From assembly GCF_021134715.1 (NCBI RefSeq), contig NC_060023.1, positions 3,596,001 to 3,660,000 on the forward strand: a DNA stretch of 64,000 bases, written 5' to 3'. The position numbers and the translations under genes are program-made. The stretch is from Daphnia pulex. Lineage: Eukaryota > Arthropoda > Branchiopoda > Diplostraca > Daphniidae. The notes under the pieces were generated by a model that was given only the letters and a program-made list of their open reading frames with translations, made no database searches and was not told where the DNA came from. Positions within the stretch are counted from its first letter, which is position 1, and the number at the start of each line of letters is the position of its first letter. Of this stretch, positions 11,623-22,764 are shown piece after piece.

Positions 11623-11839
11623 ATCGTTGTCGTCTTCGTCGTCATGCATTTCTTGTCACCATTTTTTATTGTCGTTAAGTGAAGCGCGATCTCCTTTTTC
11701 TGGCTGATTCATTTATTATCCCACTTTTTCACTTTTCATCTGCCACTTGACGAGGATTTCTGTTTCATTCATCTGTACATTTCGTTCACCTTCATTCCAT
11801 TCTTATCGCTCATTCCGTCATATTTTTATTGTTTCATGA

Positions 11840-12157
11840 CAAGTGTTGAATAAAATAACCAGGGAATTCATCTTGTCTTAATTTCAATTTTTTTAGATAC
11901 CATTAAATAATTATTAAGCCCGCAACTTAAAGTTTTAAATTTTCAACATAAAAAACGGGAATACTATTTTACCAGATTTTATGGATAACGAATAAATAGA
12001 AATGGCAACGTCTAAATTCTGTTTTTAAATGGACGTCAACTCGTTGTCTTATGCAATTTTTCTCTTACCTGCCACTTTTATTATCACTTTAATTACTGTA
12101 TTGACGGCTTGGATTGGTTGGCAATTGTTTATCAACAATTAATTTCATATTTTAGAA
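11840..12157 (+). other. Short intergenic region between H1 and CTU1
   Basis: It contains AATAAA at 11849-11854, suitable for the right H1 copy, and the CTU1 leader. A TTTTAG just before the CTU1 ATG could be a splice acceptor of a non-coding first exon. No gene is seen. Confidence 0.4.
11849..11854 (+). terminator. AATAAA, candidate poly(A) signal of right H1
   Basis: It is located immediately outside the inverted repeat, about 230 bp after the stop codon. Confidence 0.45.
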
Positions 12158-13473
12158 ATGGTGGTTTTCTGTTCTACAGGTTGTGGCAGTACTGCTGTTC
12201 TTAAGGTAAGTAGAGCTGGAAAATCCAATACTTGTTTATCTTTTTACAAAGAATTTCTTTTGCTCAATTTTTTTCTACAGAGACCAAAGACTGATGATGC
12301 ACTATGCAAAAACTGTTTCTTCTGGGCATTTGAAACTGAGGTACATCATACCATAACATCCACCAAAATGTTTCAACCAGGCCAACTTGTTGCAATTGGC
12401 GCCTCTGGGGGAAAAGATTCTACGGTTCTTGCTTATGTTCTAAAGCATTTGAATGAAAAGTACAACTATGGATTGAAACTTGTTCTACTTTCGATTGATG
12501 AAGGAATCACAGGTTGCTAAAAAAATCTTATTATTGGTTATCAACTTTCCTACTTTTACAATTTTTATTGAAAAATCTTATTCTATGTTTTAGGTTATCG
12601 TGATGATAGTCTAGAATCTGTTAAGAGAAATCAAGAAGAATACAATATTCCACTCACAGTCTTGTCATATAAAGATCTGTATGGTTGGACCATGGATGAT
12701 ATTGTGAAGCAAGTGGGGAGAAAAAACAACTGTACCTTCTGTGGAGTATTCCGTAGACAGGCTTTAGATAGAGGGGCTATGCTTCTCAAATGTGATATTA
12801 TTGCTACTGGGCACAACGCAGATGATGTTGCAGAGACCATTCTCATGAATCTTTTGCGGGGTGACATCGCTCGACTACAACGTTGTACCTTTCATATTAC
12901 AGTAAGTGTCAAGTTTGGTCAAAGTTATTATTTATCTAGATTCAATATTTAAAATCTTTATTATCTACTTTGAATCAGGGTTCAGACGGTTCCTTGCCAC
13001 GGGTTAAACCCTTCAAGTATGCGTACGAAAAAGAAATTGTTCTCTATGCATATTTTAAGAAACTGGATTATTTTGCAACTGAATGTGTGTACGCTCCAGA
13101 CGCATATCGAGGGCACGCAAGAGCATTGGTGAAAGACCTCGAAGCATTAAGATCGACTTCAATTATCGACATTATTCACGCAGGTACATTAGATTGGACT
13201 TTTTTTCCTGAAGAATTCAATTAAACTTTTTAAAATCTAGGCGAACAATTAGCTATCAAAGATGGAGTCAAACTCCCGAAGCAAGGATTGTGCAGTTCGT
13301 GCGGTTATGTGTCCAGCAACATAATATGTAAAGCATGCGTTCTTCTAGAAGGGTTGAATCGTGGGAGACCGAAGCTGGCAATTGGAAAGAGTAACAAAGC
13401 ATTGGCCGAATTATTAGCTGAGCGACTGCAAAATGCGGCTAGTATAAAAACTACAATACAAGACCAGTTCTAA
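12158..13473 (+). CDS. CTU1: Cytoplasmic tRNA 2-thiolation protein 1 (CTU1/NCS6)
   Basis: Five exons (12158-12205, 12281-12512, 12594-12901, 12979-13183, 13241-13473) give 341 residues. With CTU2/NCS2 and sulfur carried by URM1, this enzyme 2-thiolates the wobble uridine U34 of cytosolic Lys, Glu and Gln tRNAs. Visible are the PP-loop SGGKDS (58-63), the N-terminal zinc cysteines (Cys5, Cys9, Cys25, Cys28), the catalytic-region CTFC (Cys140, Cys143), [14 protein letters not shown], and C-terminal CSSCGY and CKAC zinc pairs. Length and layout match the eukaryotic family. The partner CTU2 is not in this window. Confidence 0.95.
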
Positions 13474-14283
13474 ATTGTTGCTAGATCCGCTAGGTCTATC
13501 TCTACAATACCTTATTTTGTGTTAATAAATGAATAATCTCAAAAATAAGCTTAATAATTAAAAGTTTTATTCCTCAAATATTCAGAGTTAAAAGACTTGT
13601 TCTATGATTTACATATTTGTTCAGTGTGCTTTTGCTACATACTAAGGAAGTTGCGCCTTTTATTTGGGTTAAAATTTTTTTGCCGTGTCATTAGAGAGAT
13701 ACACACGGCTAAGCGCTAAGGTAAAGCTTAGACTTCATTTAGGCCTAATAACCAACCGCTGACAGACTAACGAACCATATTATTTATAATAATTTGTAAA
13801 TAGCCTACTACGTAAAGTCTCTGATTGACTCAGATATTAGACGTTTCTTCGGGCAGCTTCGGGCTTCTTCATTTTTACATGATCGCCACAAGCACGAATC
13901 TTGGTCTTAGCCTACCCATATATGTTTAAATTTTTATGTTTTATCACTGTGTAATTATTTTGAACGGAGCCGACGGAGCAAACAAAAACGGGAATGGGTC
14001 CTACAGTTTACAGGTCTATAGCTCTGCATAAAGCAGCGCCCCTTGCGGACTCTGATCGAACACTAGCTCCATTCGCACAGATATATTGGGGAGTTCAGCA
14101 GGCCACAGCATATAGTAACAATAGACGGCATGGTAATTATTGTTGTCTGCTTCAAACAGTCAGATTCAGGCATTCAGCACAGACAGAAACTCGGACTTGC
14201 AGAGTGTGTTCTAATAAGATTCTAAAGTGGCAAACATTACCCTATTGTTATTTTAAACTTCAACAGTTTTCGACGTCTAGAAA
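13474..14283. other. Intergenic between CTU1 and bL27m
   Basis: It holds the CTU1 poly(A) signal (AATAAA at 13524-13529). The rest is not recognisably coding; a 100-codon plus-strand frame at 13994-14296 overlaps the start of the next gene in another frame and has no family resemblance. Confidence 0.4.
13524..13529 (+). terminator. AATAAA, CTU1 poly(A) signal
   Basis: It is a canonical hexamer about 50 bases after the CTU1 stop codon. Confidence 0.55.
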
Positions 14284-14840
14284 ATGTCATTATTAACACA
14301 AATTTTAACAAACTTACAACCTTGTAATATATTTGATTCATACAATTAAAAATTTTATCCAAATAATATTCAATTCTGAAATAATAAGGTAAAACTCTGA
14401 ATTCTGCTGTACGCTGGGCTTCGAAGAAGGCTGGCGGTTCCTCAAGGAATCCGAAAGGACATGCCCCTGGTAAGCGTAGAGGAATCAAGACTCAAGATGG
14501 GTCTAAAGTAACACAAAGTTCAATTTTGCTACGTCAACTTCATATTCGCTGCCATCCTGGTCTCAACGTAACTATATCAATCTGTTGATTTTGCCAAATT
14601 GGAAAGAAATTAATTTTCATTTAATTGCAGGTTGGGATGGGCAAGGATGGTTCTCTCTATGCTCTGCAACCAGGAAGAGTACTTATAACTTGTGAGAAGT
14701 TTGAACCTAATTTTGACAAATATTGGACCAATAAAGCCTATGGATCAAGGAAAGAGAACATGAATAATGTTTATAAAAAATACTTCCATGTTATCCCTGA
14801 ACCTCTAGAGCCAAAGTTTAAATTAGTTGATGTAATTTAA
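14284..14840 (+). CDS. mRpL27: Mitochondrial large-subunit ribosomal protein bL27m
   Basis: Three exons (14284-14323, 14389-14567, 14631-14840) join in phase to 142 residues. The bL27 signature is clear: RWASKKAGGSSRNPKGHAPGKRRGIK, then RCHPGLN joined across the intron to VGMGKDGSLYAL, and a mitochondrial-type tail (YKKYFHVIPE, FKLVDVI). bL27m sits near the peptidyl-transferase centre of the mitoribosome. The N-terminus MSLLTQILTNLQPCKTLNSAVR is rich in Leu/Thr with late basic residues, suitable for a mitochondrial presequence. Exon 1 is inferred from phase and presequence quality; its 3' splice site (AATAATAAG) has a weak pyrimidine tract. An AATAAA is at 14878-14883. Confidence 0.88.
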
Positions 14841-14877
14841 GTGTAATTTGTGTGCTTGTGGTTTAGTGAAGGCAATT

Positions 14878-14883
14878 AATAAA
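14878..14883 (+). terminator. AATAAA, bL27m poly(A) signal
   Basis: It is a canonical hexamer 37 bases after the stop codon, in the short gap shared with the convergent CAF-1 gene. Confidence 0.5.
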
Positions 14884-15044
14884 GTCAAGTCTATAAAAAG
14901 AAGATTTTCATCTCGTAGTAGAAATTTCTGTGTATCCAACGTTGTTTCAGAAAAAAAGATACTTCCCACATTTAAACATATAGATTTTGCAGGGAAATAA
15001 AACCGTATTCTAAACATAAAATTACTTAAAAGGAACGACACAAA

Positions 15045-18000
15045 TCACTCAACAGTAAAACATTTGACCCCATCCATTTCCACTGCGTCGTCGTCTATAT
15101 TCTCTGATGATTTTGACAATGCCTCCTTTGCACTCATTTTCTTTAAGAAATTGGTTAATGGAGTTGTTTTAGTATCACTCTTGGGTTTCTTGGTTGCAGA
15201 TGTTGGAAGACTAATCAACGAGATGCGTTTTTTTGCTTTAGGAGTTGAGAAAATTGGTTGCTTAGCTGGCTCATTTGAATTTTTCTCCGATTCTGGAAGC
15301 TCGTTCTCCTGCGATGAAGGGACTCTGTTTGCTGATAAACTAGCTGGCTGAACAAATTTCTTTATGAGCGACACGCGCGGGGTCTTTGCTGGTGGGGTGT
15401 CCTCCTCAGTTCTAGAATCGTCGGCCTTGCGTCCTCGCTTTTTCGTCTCGGTAGCGAATTCCCAAGTATTAATGACAGATAATTCAGTGAGATTGTAACG
15501 ATCAAGAACATCTGATTGCACGAGCCAACACGTTCTTCCATTCATTGCTCCGACTTCTGTACATTTGCTCCATGACGCAATTTCAGTAATTTTGGCTAAT
15601 ATTTGTGCTTTGGACGGACCTAAATTCATACCAAATACTAATATAATAGTGAAAGCACGAAGATTTTATTTGAATAATTATTACCACTCTTGTTTTCTTC
15701 GGCTCTATTGCGTTCCAAATGCAACTGAAACTCTTTAACAATCGTGAGTTTGCTGTAAGAGCTTCCATGAAGGACGCGAATAAGGGCTGGGATATCACTG
15801 TCACTGACACGCCGCTTAGATGCTTTATTCTCACTTCGGGCAACGTCATCGGCCATTGGTGATTCTCCATTTTCGCAGTTCAATTCACTGGAAACAAGTT
15901 TGATGGGAAGTGAATCACATAATACTACAGTTGTGTAGCGCTGAAGAACTTTTAGATGCTGCGGTTCATTGTTCAGGTCATCCCAGCAACAACCGATCAA
16001 GCTGGGTTTGATGTGACACGTCTTCTCCTTCAACTCTCTCTCAAATTGCTCTTCCTTTAACTTGAGTTTCATTTTGGCTGCAGAGGGGGATAGAGCTCTC
16101 TCATCTTCATCCTTCTCTCCTTCTTCGTCGCTCAAGTATCCATGGGGTACAAGGAATTCATTGTCTACCTATGAATAAAAATGCTTGTAAGGAGCCAGTG
16201 AAAGATTTTTTAAAATTCTCGTTCCAACAAACGAACATCATAATCATCGGCTGGCTCTTTTTCTTCGCCTTCACCTTCCGAATCGGTCAAAGATTCGCCC
16301 GGTTCAACTTCCTCCTCCCATTCATCATCAGAATCGACATCGTAATCGAATATGATCTATAGTAATGATGGAGTAAATTATTTGCTTCATTAATTTTGTC
16401 TTTCGAATTGTGTATACCTCTTTGCCGAAAGGACGTCTTGGGCCCACTGAATTACTAGATTTTCTCCAGGTTCCCCAATAAGCAGGACGACGATTTTCAC
16501 AAAACTTCAATAACTTGGGCCGCATTTTTTGAGAGACAGCATGGACGATCGTTACAATGCCTTCGTTGTTGATGGAGGCTTCCGCTTCGTCCTCGCCTAT
16601 ATTCAACGATACTTAATACGTTTCCGACATGAAGATAAATTTCACCTACCAATCACTTCCACATCATTATCCTTATCAAGCGGCCAAGTAGCACCACAAC
16701 TTCTTCCTTTGTTTTCTCTGTACTGACGAGGATTTAATTCAGTTGTAGGTTTCGACTTTTGCAGGATTTGCTCCAAATTTTCCTTTCTGGGAGTATCAAA
16801 TTCCGTTCGAACAGTAGGGGCTAATTTCATGTTTTCTTTGATCTGTACACGGGTATCACACAAAAATATGAAAACGTTACATCTTTGGAATAAGAATAGC
16901 AAAACATATCTTATTAATGAAAACTTACCTGGAAAGGTGGGAACGCTAAGATACAGGTTAATGAATTGTGCCATGAAGGTTGGTCATCACTCTTGGCCGG
17001 GGTTGTTTTCTTTTGAGTGAAAAAATTTGTAAACACTTGAGAGAGTCTTTCTTTTTTCCGCCGTTCCTCATCTTCTTTTTTCTTTTTGTCATTTTCCTTC
17101 TCTTCTTCTTTTCGTTTCTTCTCCTCTTCTTTTCTCTTCCTTTCAGCCTCTTTTTCTTCCTCTTTTTTTCTCTTTTCTTCTTCTTTACGTTTTCTTTCTG
17201 CCTCTTTTTCTTCTTCTTTCTTTTTCTTTTCTGCTTCTTTTTCTTCCTCCTTCTTCTTCTTTTCTTCTTCTCTCTTCTTCTTCTCAGCTTCTCTTTCTTC
17301 GGCTTTCTTTTTCTTTTCCTCTTCCTTTTCTTTTCGTAAGCGTTCTTTTTCTGCTTTCTCCTCTGCAATTTTTCTTTCTCTCTCCTACACCAGATTAAAA
17401 AAAAAAAAAAAATTAATGTACACTTTTTAAAATAAATGAAATAGTTTCGTTATTACCTCCTTGGTTTCTTTGGATTTTTCAGACCTTTTCTTTCCTCGGT
17501 CTTCTTGCCTTGGAGTGGATGCTTTGCCTGGCAGAGTCTTTCCTAACTCATCATTCGATACACAACTAACATCAAGCTCACTTTCCTGCTCATCTTCAAC
17601 CATTGAAGCATCTGGAATACTAACTGATTCATCGGAATGATCAGCTACCAGTGAACAAGATTTTGATTTTTCAGTTTCAGTTTCAGCAATTTTGATTATT
17701 TCCACATCAGAAGAGTTGTTGTCAACTCCATCAACCTTATCCACCTTTTTCTGGCCAGTTACAGTTTTTGCTTTTGTTACATTGTTATCACTCACTTTGG
17801 CTGTTGAAGTATTTTTGTTGTCAATGGATGAAAACGACAACTTTGCTAAGATATTTAAAGAACATTAGAAACAAAACTTGAAAAACAAGCATTCAAAATG
17901 TGACCTTTACCTTGTTTTAGGTTCTTCCCTTTTCGAGTTTTTGGACTCCTACCATCGCTCATTTCTATATCCGAAAAGAGTATATAAACATTTAGAAATG

Positions 18001-18066
18001 TGTATTAAAGAGTATAAACAAATTATGATTTTCACCAGTTGAAGTAACTTGAGCAGCTTTACTCAT
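15045..18066 (-). CDS. CHAF1A: Chromatin assembly factor 1 large subunit (CAF-1 p150/p180)
   Basis: Nine exons in minus order (18066-18036, 17964-17911, 17845-17457, 17384-16929, 16842-16650, 16596-16418, 16356-16237, 16168-15685, 15637-15045) give 832 residues. CAF-1 deposits newly made H3-H4 on replicating DNA together with PCNA. The layout matches the family: Ser/Asp-rich N-part, a Lys/Glu/Arg (KER) helix at about 159-290, WGTWRK (exon 6), an acidic block DYDVDSDDEWEEE with PGESL (about 438-455), VPHGYLS (about 480), and a C-terminal winged-helix region. VFTNFFTQK after the KER and TPLTNFLKK near the C-end resemble PCNA-binding motifs. The exon 7 donor (GTTCGT) is non-consensus but keeps the frame. 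It is head-to-head with the threonine aldolase, 212 bp between start codons. Confidence 0.9.
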
Positions 18067-18278
18067 TCTCGACTTTTAAAAATAACAATCAGGACCAAAA
18101 TTTCACTCAAATCTGGGTTGTTTCCTGAATTTTTACAACTTGGTTGAAAACCACCAGACTTCCACGACAATGCTCCTCGATCTGACTGTTGGCGCCAGAA
18201 TTTCTGTGTATTGATATGCAGTAGTTTGTGTCGACGCTAGGTGGCAGCATACCTCACGTCAACTTGGAAAATGTGAAA
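18067..18278. promoter_or_regulatory. Likely bidirectional promoter, CAF-1 / threonine aldolase
   Basis: Only 212 bp lie between the two divergent start codons, so both promoters must share or overlap this segment. No TATA box is evident. Confidence 0.5.
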
Positions 18279-20135
18279 ATGTCATTGAGCCGGCTGTCAT
18301 TAATAAGGGAGACGATATTTAGTTCAAAGTCTCAATTGGTGAAACATATTGCCACTAAAGCTAATACCAAAATGTCTGCAGTCATGACAGGGTATGGTAA
18401 TGCAAAGCTGATAACTGGAAATGGAATTCCAACAGAAGTGAGTAGTCCTAATGTATTTAATATTTATTTTCAAATGTATAATCAGGTAACCCTGCTGTTT
18501 CCCATAATTCCACTTCTGTTAGTATTGGTTATATTTGATCTATGGTTTGGTTTTTTGAAAGATGTCTAAGGGTGATACTTATGACTATTTTACCATGCTT
18601 ATGGCCATCAGTATAATTTGTAACAATGATCTTTAATGTCGACAGGCTACTGTGATCGACTTTCGTAGTGATACTGTAACTAAACCAAATAATGAAATGA
18701 GGACTGCAATGATGAATGCTGATGTTGGTGATGATGTCTATGGAGAAGATCCTACTGTCAATGGTGAAAAATTTTAATTAAATGAGATTTTACTATTTCT
18801 TATCTTGGCTTGTGTAGAATTGCAGAAATTAGGAGCACAGCTTATGGGCAAAGAAGCTGCCTTATTTGTTCCATCAGGTACAATGTCCAATTTAATTGCT
18901 CTCTTGACCCACTGTAAATTAAGAGGTAGTGAAGCAATTGTTGGTGATGAAAGCCACATACTGCACTATGAACAAACAGGGGCAGCACAGGTAAATAATA
19001 AGGAAGAAAAAATATTTTAATTTCATATTTTAAATCAAATCATCAATAGTTTGGAGGAATTAACCTTCGTTCAGTGAAAACTTTTGCTGATGGCACTTTA
19101 GACCTGGAAGAAGTCAAGAAAAAAATTCGCAACAGCAAAGATGCACATCAATCCCACTCAGTTTTGCTCTGTGTTGAAAATACTCACAATCGTTGTGGTG
19201 GCAGGATTGTTCCGCAGAAGTGGATTGTTAAGGTTATTTTTTCACCACTCAGTTCAAGCTGGAATATTTTTCAGTCCTATTGAAAGTTGGAATTTTTATT
19301 TAACAGGCAGGCCAACTGGCTAGAGAAAACAACATGAAATTTCATTTGGATGGTGCACGAATTTTTAATGCAGCTGTTGCTTTAGACGTTTCAGTGTCCG
19401 AACTGGTAGAGCCTTTTGATTCGGTAAAAAAAAATTTTATCTACTATTAAAAGATAATCGTAGACTTAATTTGCATTCTATCTTCAACTAGGTATCGGTG
19501 TGTCTCAGCAAAGGATTAGGTCTGTGCATTAAGTGTATCAAATGCGTAGTTATTTTTTAACTTTTTTATTTTATTTTTAGGAGCTCCAGTTGGTTCTCTA
19601 CTTATTGGAACGAAACATTTCATTGAAGAGGTATTCAATAACATTGTTTATATAATTGCAAAATGTCTCTACCTTACATAATTCTCATACTCAGGCTCAT
19701 CGTTGTCGAAAAGCACTTGGAGGAGGAATGCGGCAGGCGGGTATTTTGGCCGCAGCCGGAATTTTGTCACTTACAAAGGGACCTACCAGGTTAGCTCAAG
19801 ATCATATTTTCACCAAACAATTGGCTGTTACTGCGCAAGAGGTTGGAAAAGGCGTTGTGGAAGTTGATCTAGATACCGTAGAAACGAATATGGTTATGCT
19901 AAAAGTCGAGCCCATATCAGGTGCTACCCCTAATTCAATTGTGAAAAGATTTGCTGAATCTACTGAAAAGGAAGTTCACGCGATCGGTCAAGATATTCGT
20001 TTACTTGCTTACCCGATGACTGAAACGAACATCAGAATTGTTGTTCACTGCAGTAACACACCTGAAGACATCAAACTCGCTCAAGACAAATTAGGGTATG
20101 TTTTTGATGAAATCAAACAAAGTAAAGCTGTATAA
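18279..20135 (+). CDS. Low-specificity L-threonine aldolase (PLP enzyme)
   Basis: Eight exons (18279-18437, 18646-18763, 18818-18990, 19050-19232, 19307-19423, 19492-19519, 19581-19630, 19695-20135) give 422 residues. It cleaves L-threonine or L-allo-threonine to glycine and acetaldehyde with pyridoxal phosphate. Family marks are [46 protein letters not shown] (the Asp that holds PLP), the Schiff-base lysine in CLSKGLGAPVGS (about Lys257), and [18 protein letters not shown]. About 50 residues precede the enzyme core, basic and Ser-rich with few acids, so mitochondrial import is plausible. An internal ATG (MSAVMTG) could give a cytosolic form. An earlier in-frame ATG at 18228 adds 17 residues and is less favoured. 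An AATAAA is at 20275-20280. Confidence 0.93.
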
Positions 20136-20614
20136 GTAAACTGGAAGCTTCATAAGTGCTTTATTCCATGTAACGATCATTACAAACGTAGTACTGTTGT
20201 AGATTGGGGAATTGGTGGAAGAGCTGTTCTTTTGTTTGTATCAGCCGTTACTCGTCTTCTATTCATGTGTAAAAAATAAATACATTATTATTTACCATTT
20301 CGTGGTTGACGTTATGAAATCATGCGTTTAATAGCGCCTTTTTTAAAGCTACCTTAAGTCATGTCGCGTATCTAATTAGGTTTTTTTCCCCCAAGAAGCC
20401 AAGCACTTCCACTAGTGGTTAGATATTATACATATATACAAAGCTCGAGCTACGAATTCAAGCAAAACGTAACACGGCGTACAAATGCAGGGAAATTTGA
20501 TTAACTGCTTGGACGTGTTTATTTAATCTTTGCTAGTAAAAAAAAAAGGGAGGCCAACACCCAAGCAAAAAAAGCAAGCCAGCAGTTACACACGCACGTT
20601 ACGATATTGATTGG
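20136..20614. other. Shared 3' region of threonine aldolase and eIF3d
   Basis: The two genes converge here. The plus-strand AATAAA at 20275-20280 serves the aldolase. No extra gene is seen. Confidence 0.45.
20275..20280 (+). terminator. AATAAA, threonine aldolase poly(A) signal
   Basis: It is a canonical hexamer about 140 bases after the stop codon. Confidence 0.5.
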
Positions 20615-22764
20615 TTACAAACCTTCGCCTTCTTCGAAAAATGCTTCATCGTCGCTCTCAAACGTGTTATCGGGCACCTTGTAAAGGCGGATGACGGGCT
20701 TGTTAGGATCCTTCACCAACAAATATTTGCCATCCTCTTCCTTCATACACAAATCAATAATACAACGGAGAATGCCCCAAGCATTGTCCATGTTAAGGTT
20801 GATTTGCGATGCGAAATCTGACGGGCGGAACTGCTGTGTTCCAAGGATTACATGACGCGATGTATCTCGTAAGTGCATACGGGAAACATATCTGAAGTAA
20901 ACAATATTAGTTACAATAATATTCGAGGGACAACAGGAGTCTTCACATACCCGAATTTAATCCAATCAGAGTTGGCGAGCAGAGCTTGCACAGTCCATTT
21001 TGCTAGCTTGCATGCATTATTCTTCAGCTCGTTGGCCAGAACAGCACCTCGCTGAGTGTCCAGTTTCTGGCGCCATTCGACTCCACCAGACAACTTGAAG
21101 TACAAAATCATTTTAAAGACACAGTTTCATTACGAACAGTGAATATGCATACCCTTGAGTCCCATTCATTAAGAGCTTTGATGTTGATAAATTGGTTATC
21201 ACCAGCCGATCCAACGGTGACAGCGTCATGTTCGCAACGTGCCACCAGAACAACACCCCCATCTAAATCCCATTTACGGTAACGGTAAGCCACCGAGGCA
21301 ACTTCACCTACTTCATCTTCCGAAATGAAGGGATTAGGCTCATCCAATTTGAATTTTTCTTCTCCCTACAAGATTATGAAACGACAAAATTAGGGATTTA
21401 TGCCATTTTATAAAACCTATTATAAATACCATCTTCAGGACTTGTTGGGATAAATTATGATTAATAAAGGTCGCTTCTAGTGCCAAATTACGTGGGCTAT
21501 TGATGCCCTCTTCTTGAGGAGGTTCATTGGATGTTTCGGATACAGTTAGCAGATCTAGGGAAAAGGGAAGATTATAGATCATTGCAAACTCCCTCAGTGG
21601 CCAAAAGGTACGTACCAAATTCCGAATCATCACGTTTATCAAAAAACAGTTTGCCACCAACTTTCTGGACGATTATGTCCCAACTATAGTTGGAGCGAAT
21701 ACTGCACATCAAAGTAGCCAAGATGGAATCAGTTGCGTAGACATTACCCTCAGTTTTTGCCAACTAATGAATTTGAGAATTAGCATACTACCACGCGTAA
21801 GACTTGAATGTGACTACTGTTTCTTACTTTGCGGATAATGGGGTCATCAGTTGTGGTGACCTTGTGAAAAATACGATCAATTCTTTGCAGTCTTCGTTCA
21901 TTTTTCACAGTTACGCGGTCGTACTGCTTATCATAAAACTCGAGTTCACCACAAGTAAGTCTGGAAAAATAAAATAATATCATTATTTTAAAATCAGCAT
22001 GTGAAAGGTTTTAGTTTAAATAGTTGATTACAAATCAGAAGCTTCCTTGCTAAGACGCAGAGAAAGTTTGTTGAGCCTGGGGAAATCCATCTCTTCAATG
22101 ATTTTCCATGAAGGCTGAACAATAACTGATGATTCACGGTTTTTAACCTGAATTTGGCCCTACAAGTTTTTAAAAAATGAGTATGAGACTGAATAATCGG
22201 TAAGGTGAGAAGCTTTACTTGACGAGGTCCTCTATTATTCCACTTGTTCCTAGTCTGTCTCATTCGGTTATCCTTCATCTTGCCACCTTCAAAGAAAATG
22301 TATAAACAATCTGTTGCTATTAATTGCTATTTGAACACTTTACCTTTAAGTGGCACAGGCTGAGAATTCCTAAAGTTTTGTCTGCCTCTTGCAAGCCGTT
22401 GGTTGCGAAGGAATCTTCCTCTAGCATACATTGGTCTTGGAGTCCTTGCAGTATCCACAAGCTGAAAGCTGTTCTCTTCCTCATCATGCAGATAAGCATA
22501 CTGGCTTCCACCAGCCCCTCCAGAGTATTTTCCACCACCATACTTGCGGTCTGTAAAGGAATAATTGATGCTGCTTCCACCAGCCCATTCCGACATCTAA
22601 TAAATTAAACAAAACATCAGAAGAAGTTAATACAAAATTCGGCAATGAAACGTTACCTTCGAGAATGGTTGATATGGCATATCTTTGTAGCGGTCGGGAA
22701 TACCTAAAGGTCCCCATCCGTCATTATTGTCTTGAGTCGCTGGTGGAACAAAATGCGCCGCCAT
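20615..22764 (-). CDS. eIF3d: Translation initiation factor eIF3 subunit D
   Basis: Ten exons in minus order (about 22764-22656, 22596-22344, 22286-22219, 22159-22032, 21960-21828, 21763-21616, 21554-21430, 21365-21153, 21093-20951, 20891-20615) give about 531 residues; the human protein has 548. eIF3d is the cap-binding subunit of the eIF3 scaffold that brings mRNA to the 40S ribosome. Recognisable parts are the N-terminal GWGP..P..FSK, the Arg/Gly-rich linker ([16 protein letters not shown]), [48 protein letters not shown], and the C-terminal WIKFGYVSR followed by HVILGTQQF and an acidic tail. Exon 1 coordinates may be off by one base. It is convergent with the threonine aldolase. Confidence 0.95.

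Larger units (their letters stand above)
9378..11839 (-). repeat. Right arm of the long inverted repeat carrying histone H1
   Basis: This is the reverse complement of 4800-7266. The outer end is a TCATGA hexamer at 11834-11839, matching TCATGA at 4800-4805. The arm is five bases shorter than its partner because of the single indel near its inner end. Confidence 0.95.

Noticed and set aside
12030-12142. A possible small membrane protein just upstream of CTU1
   Set aside because: The hydrophobic text (LPATFIITLITVLTAWIGWQ) looked joined to an ATG, but base counting shows the ATG frame ends after about 20 codons; the hydrophobic stretch is in another frame without a start.
16958-17430. Long Lys/Arg-rich and Phe/Ser-rich frames over the CAF-1 KER exon
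   Set aside because: They are shadows of the repetitive GAA/AAG-rich KER coding sequence in other frames.
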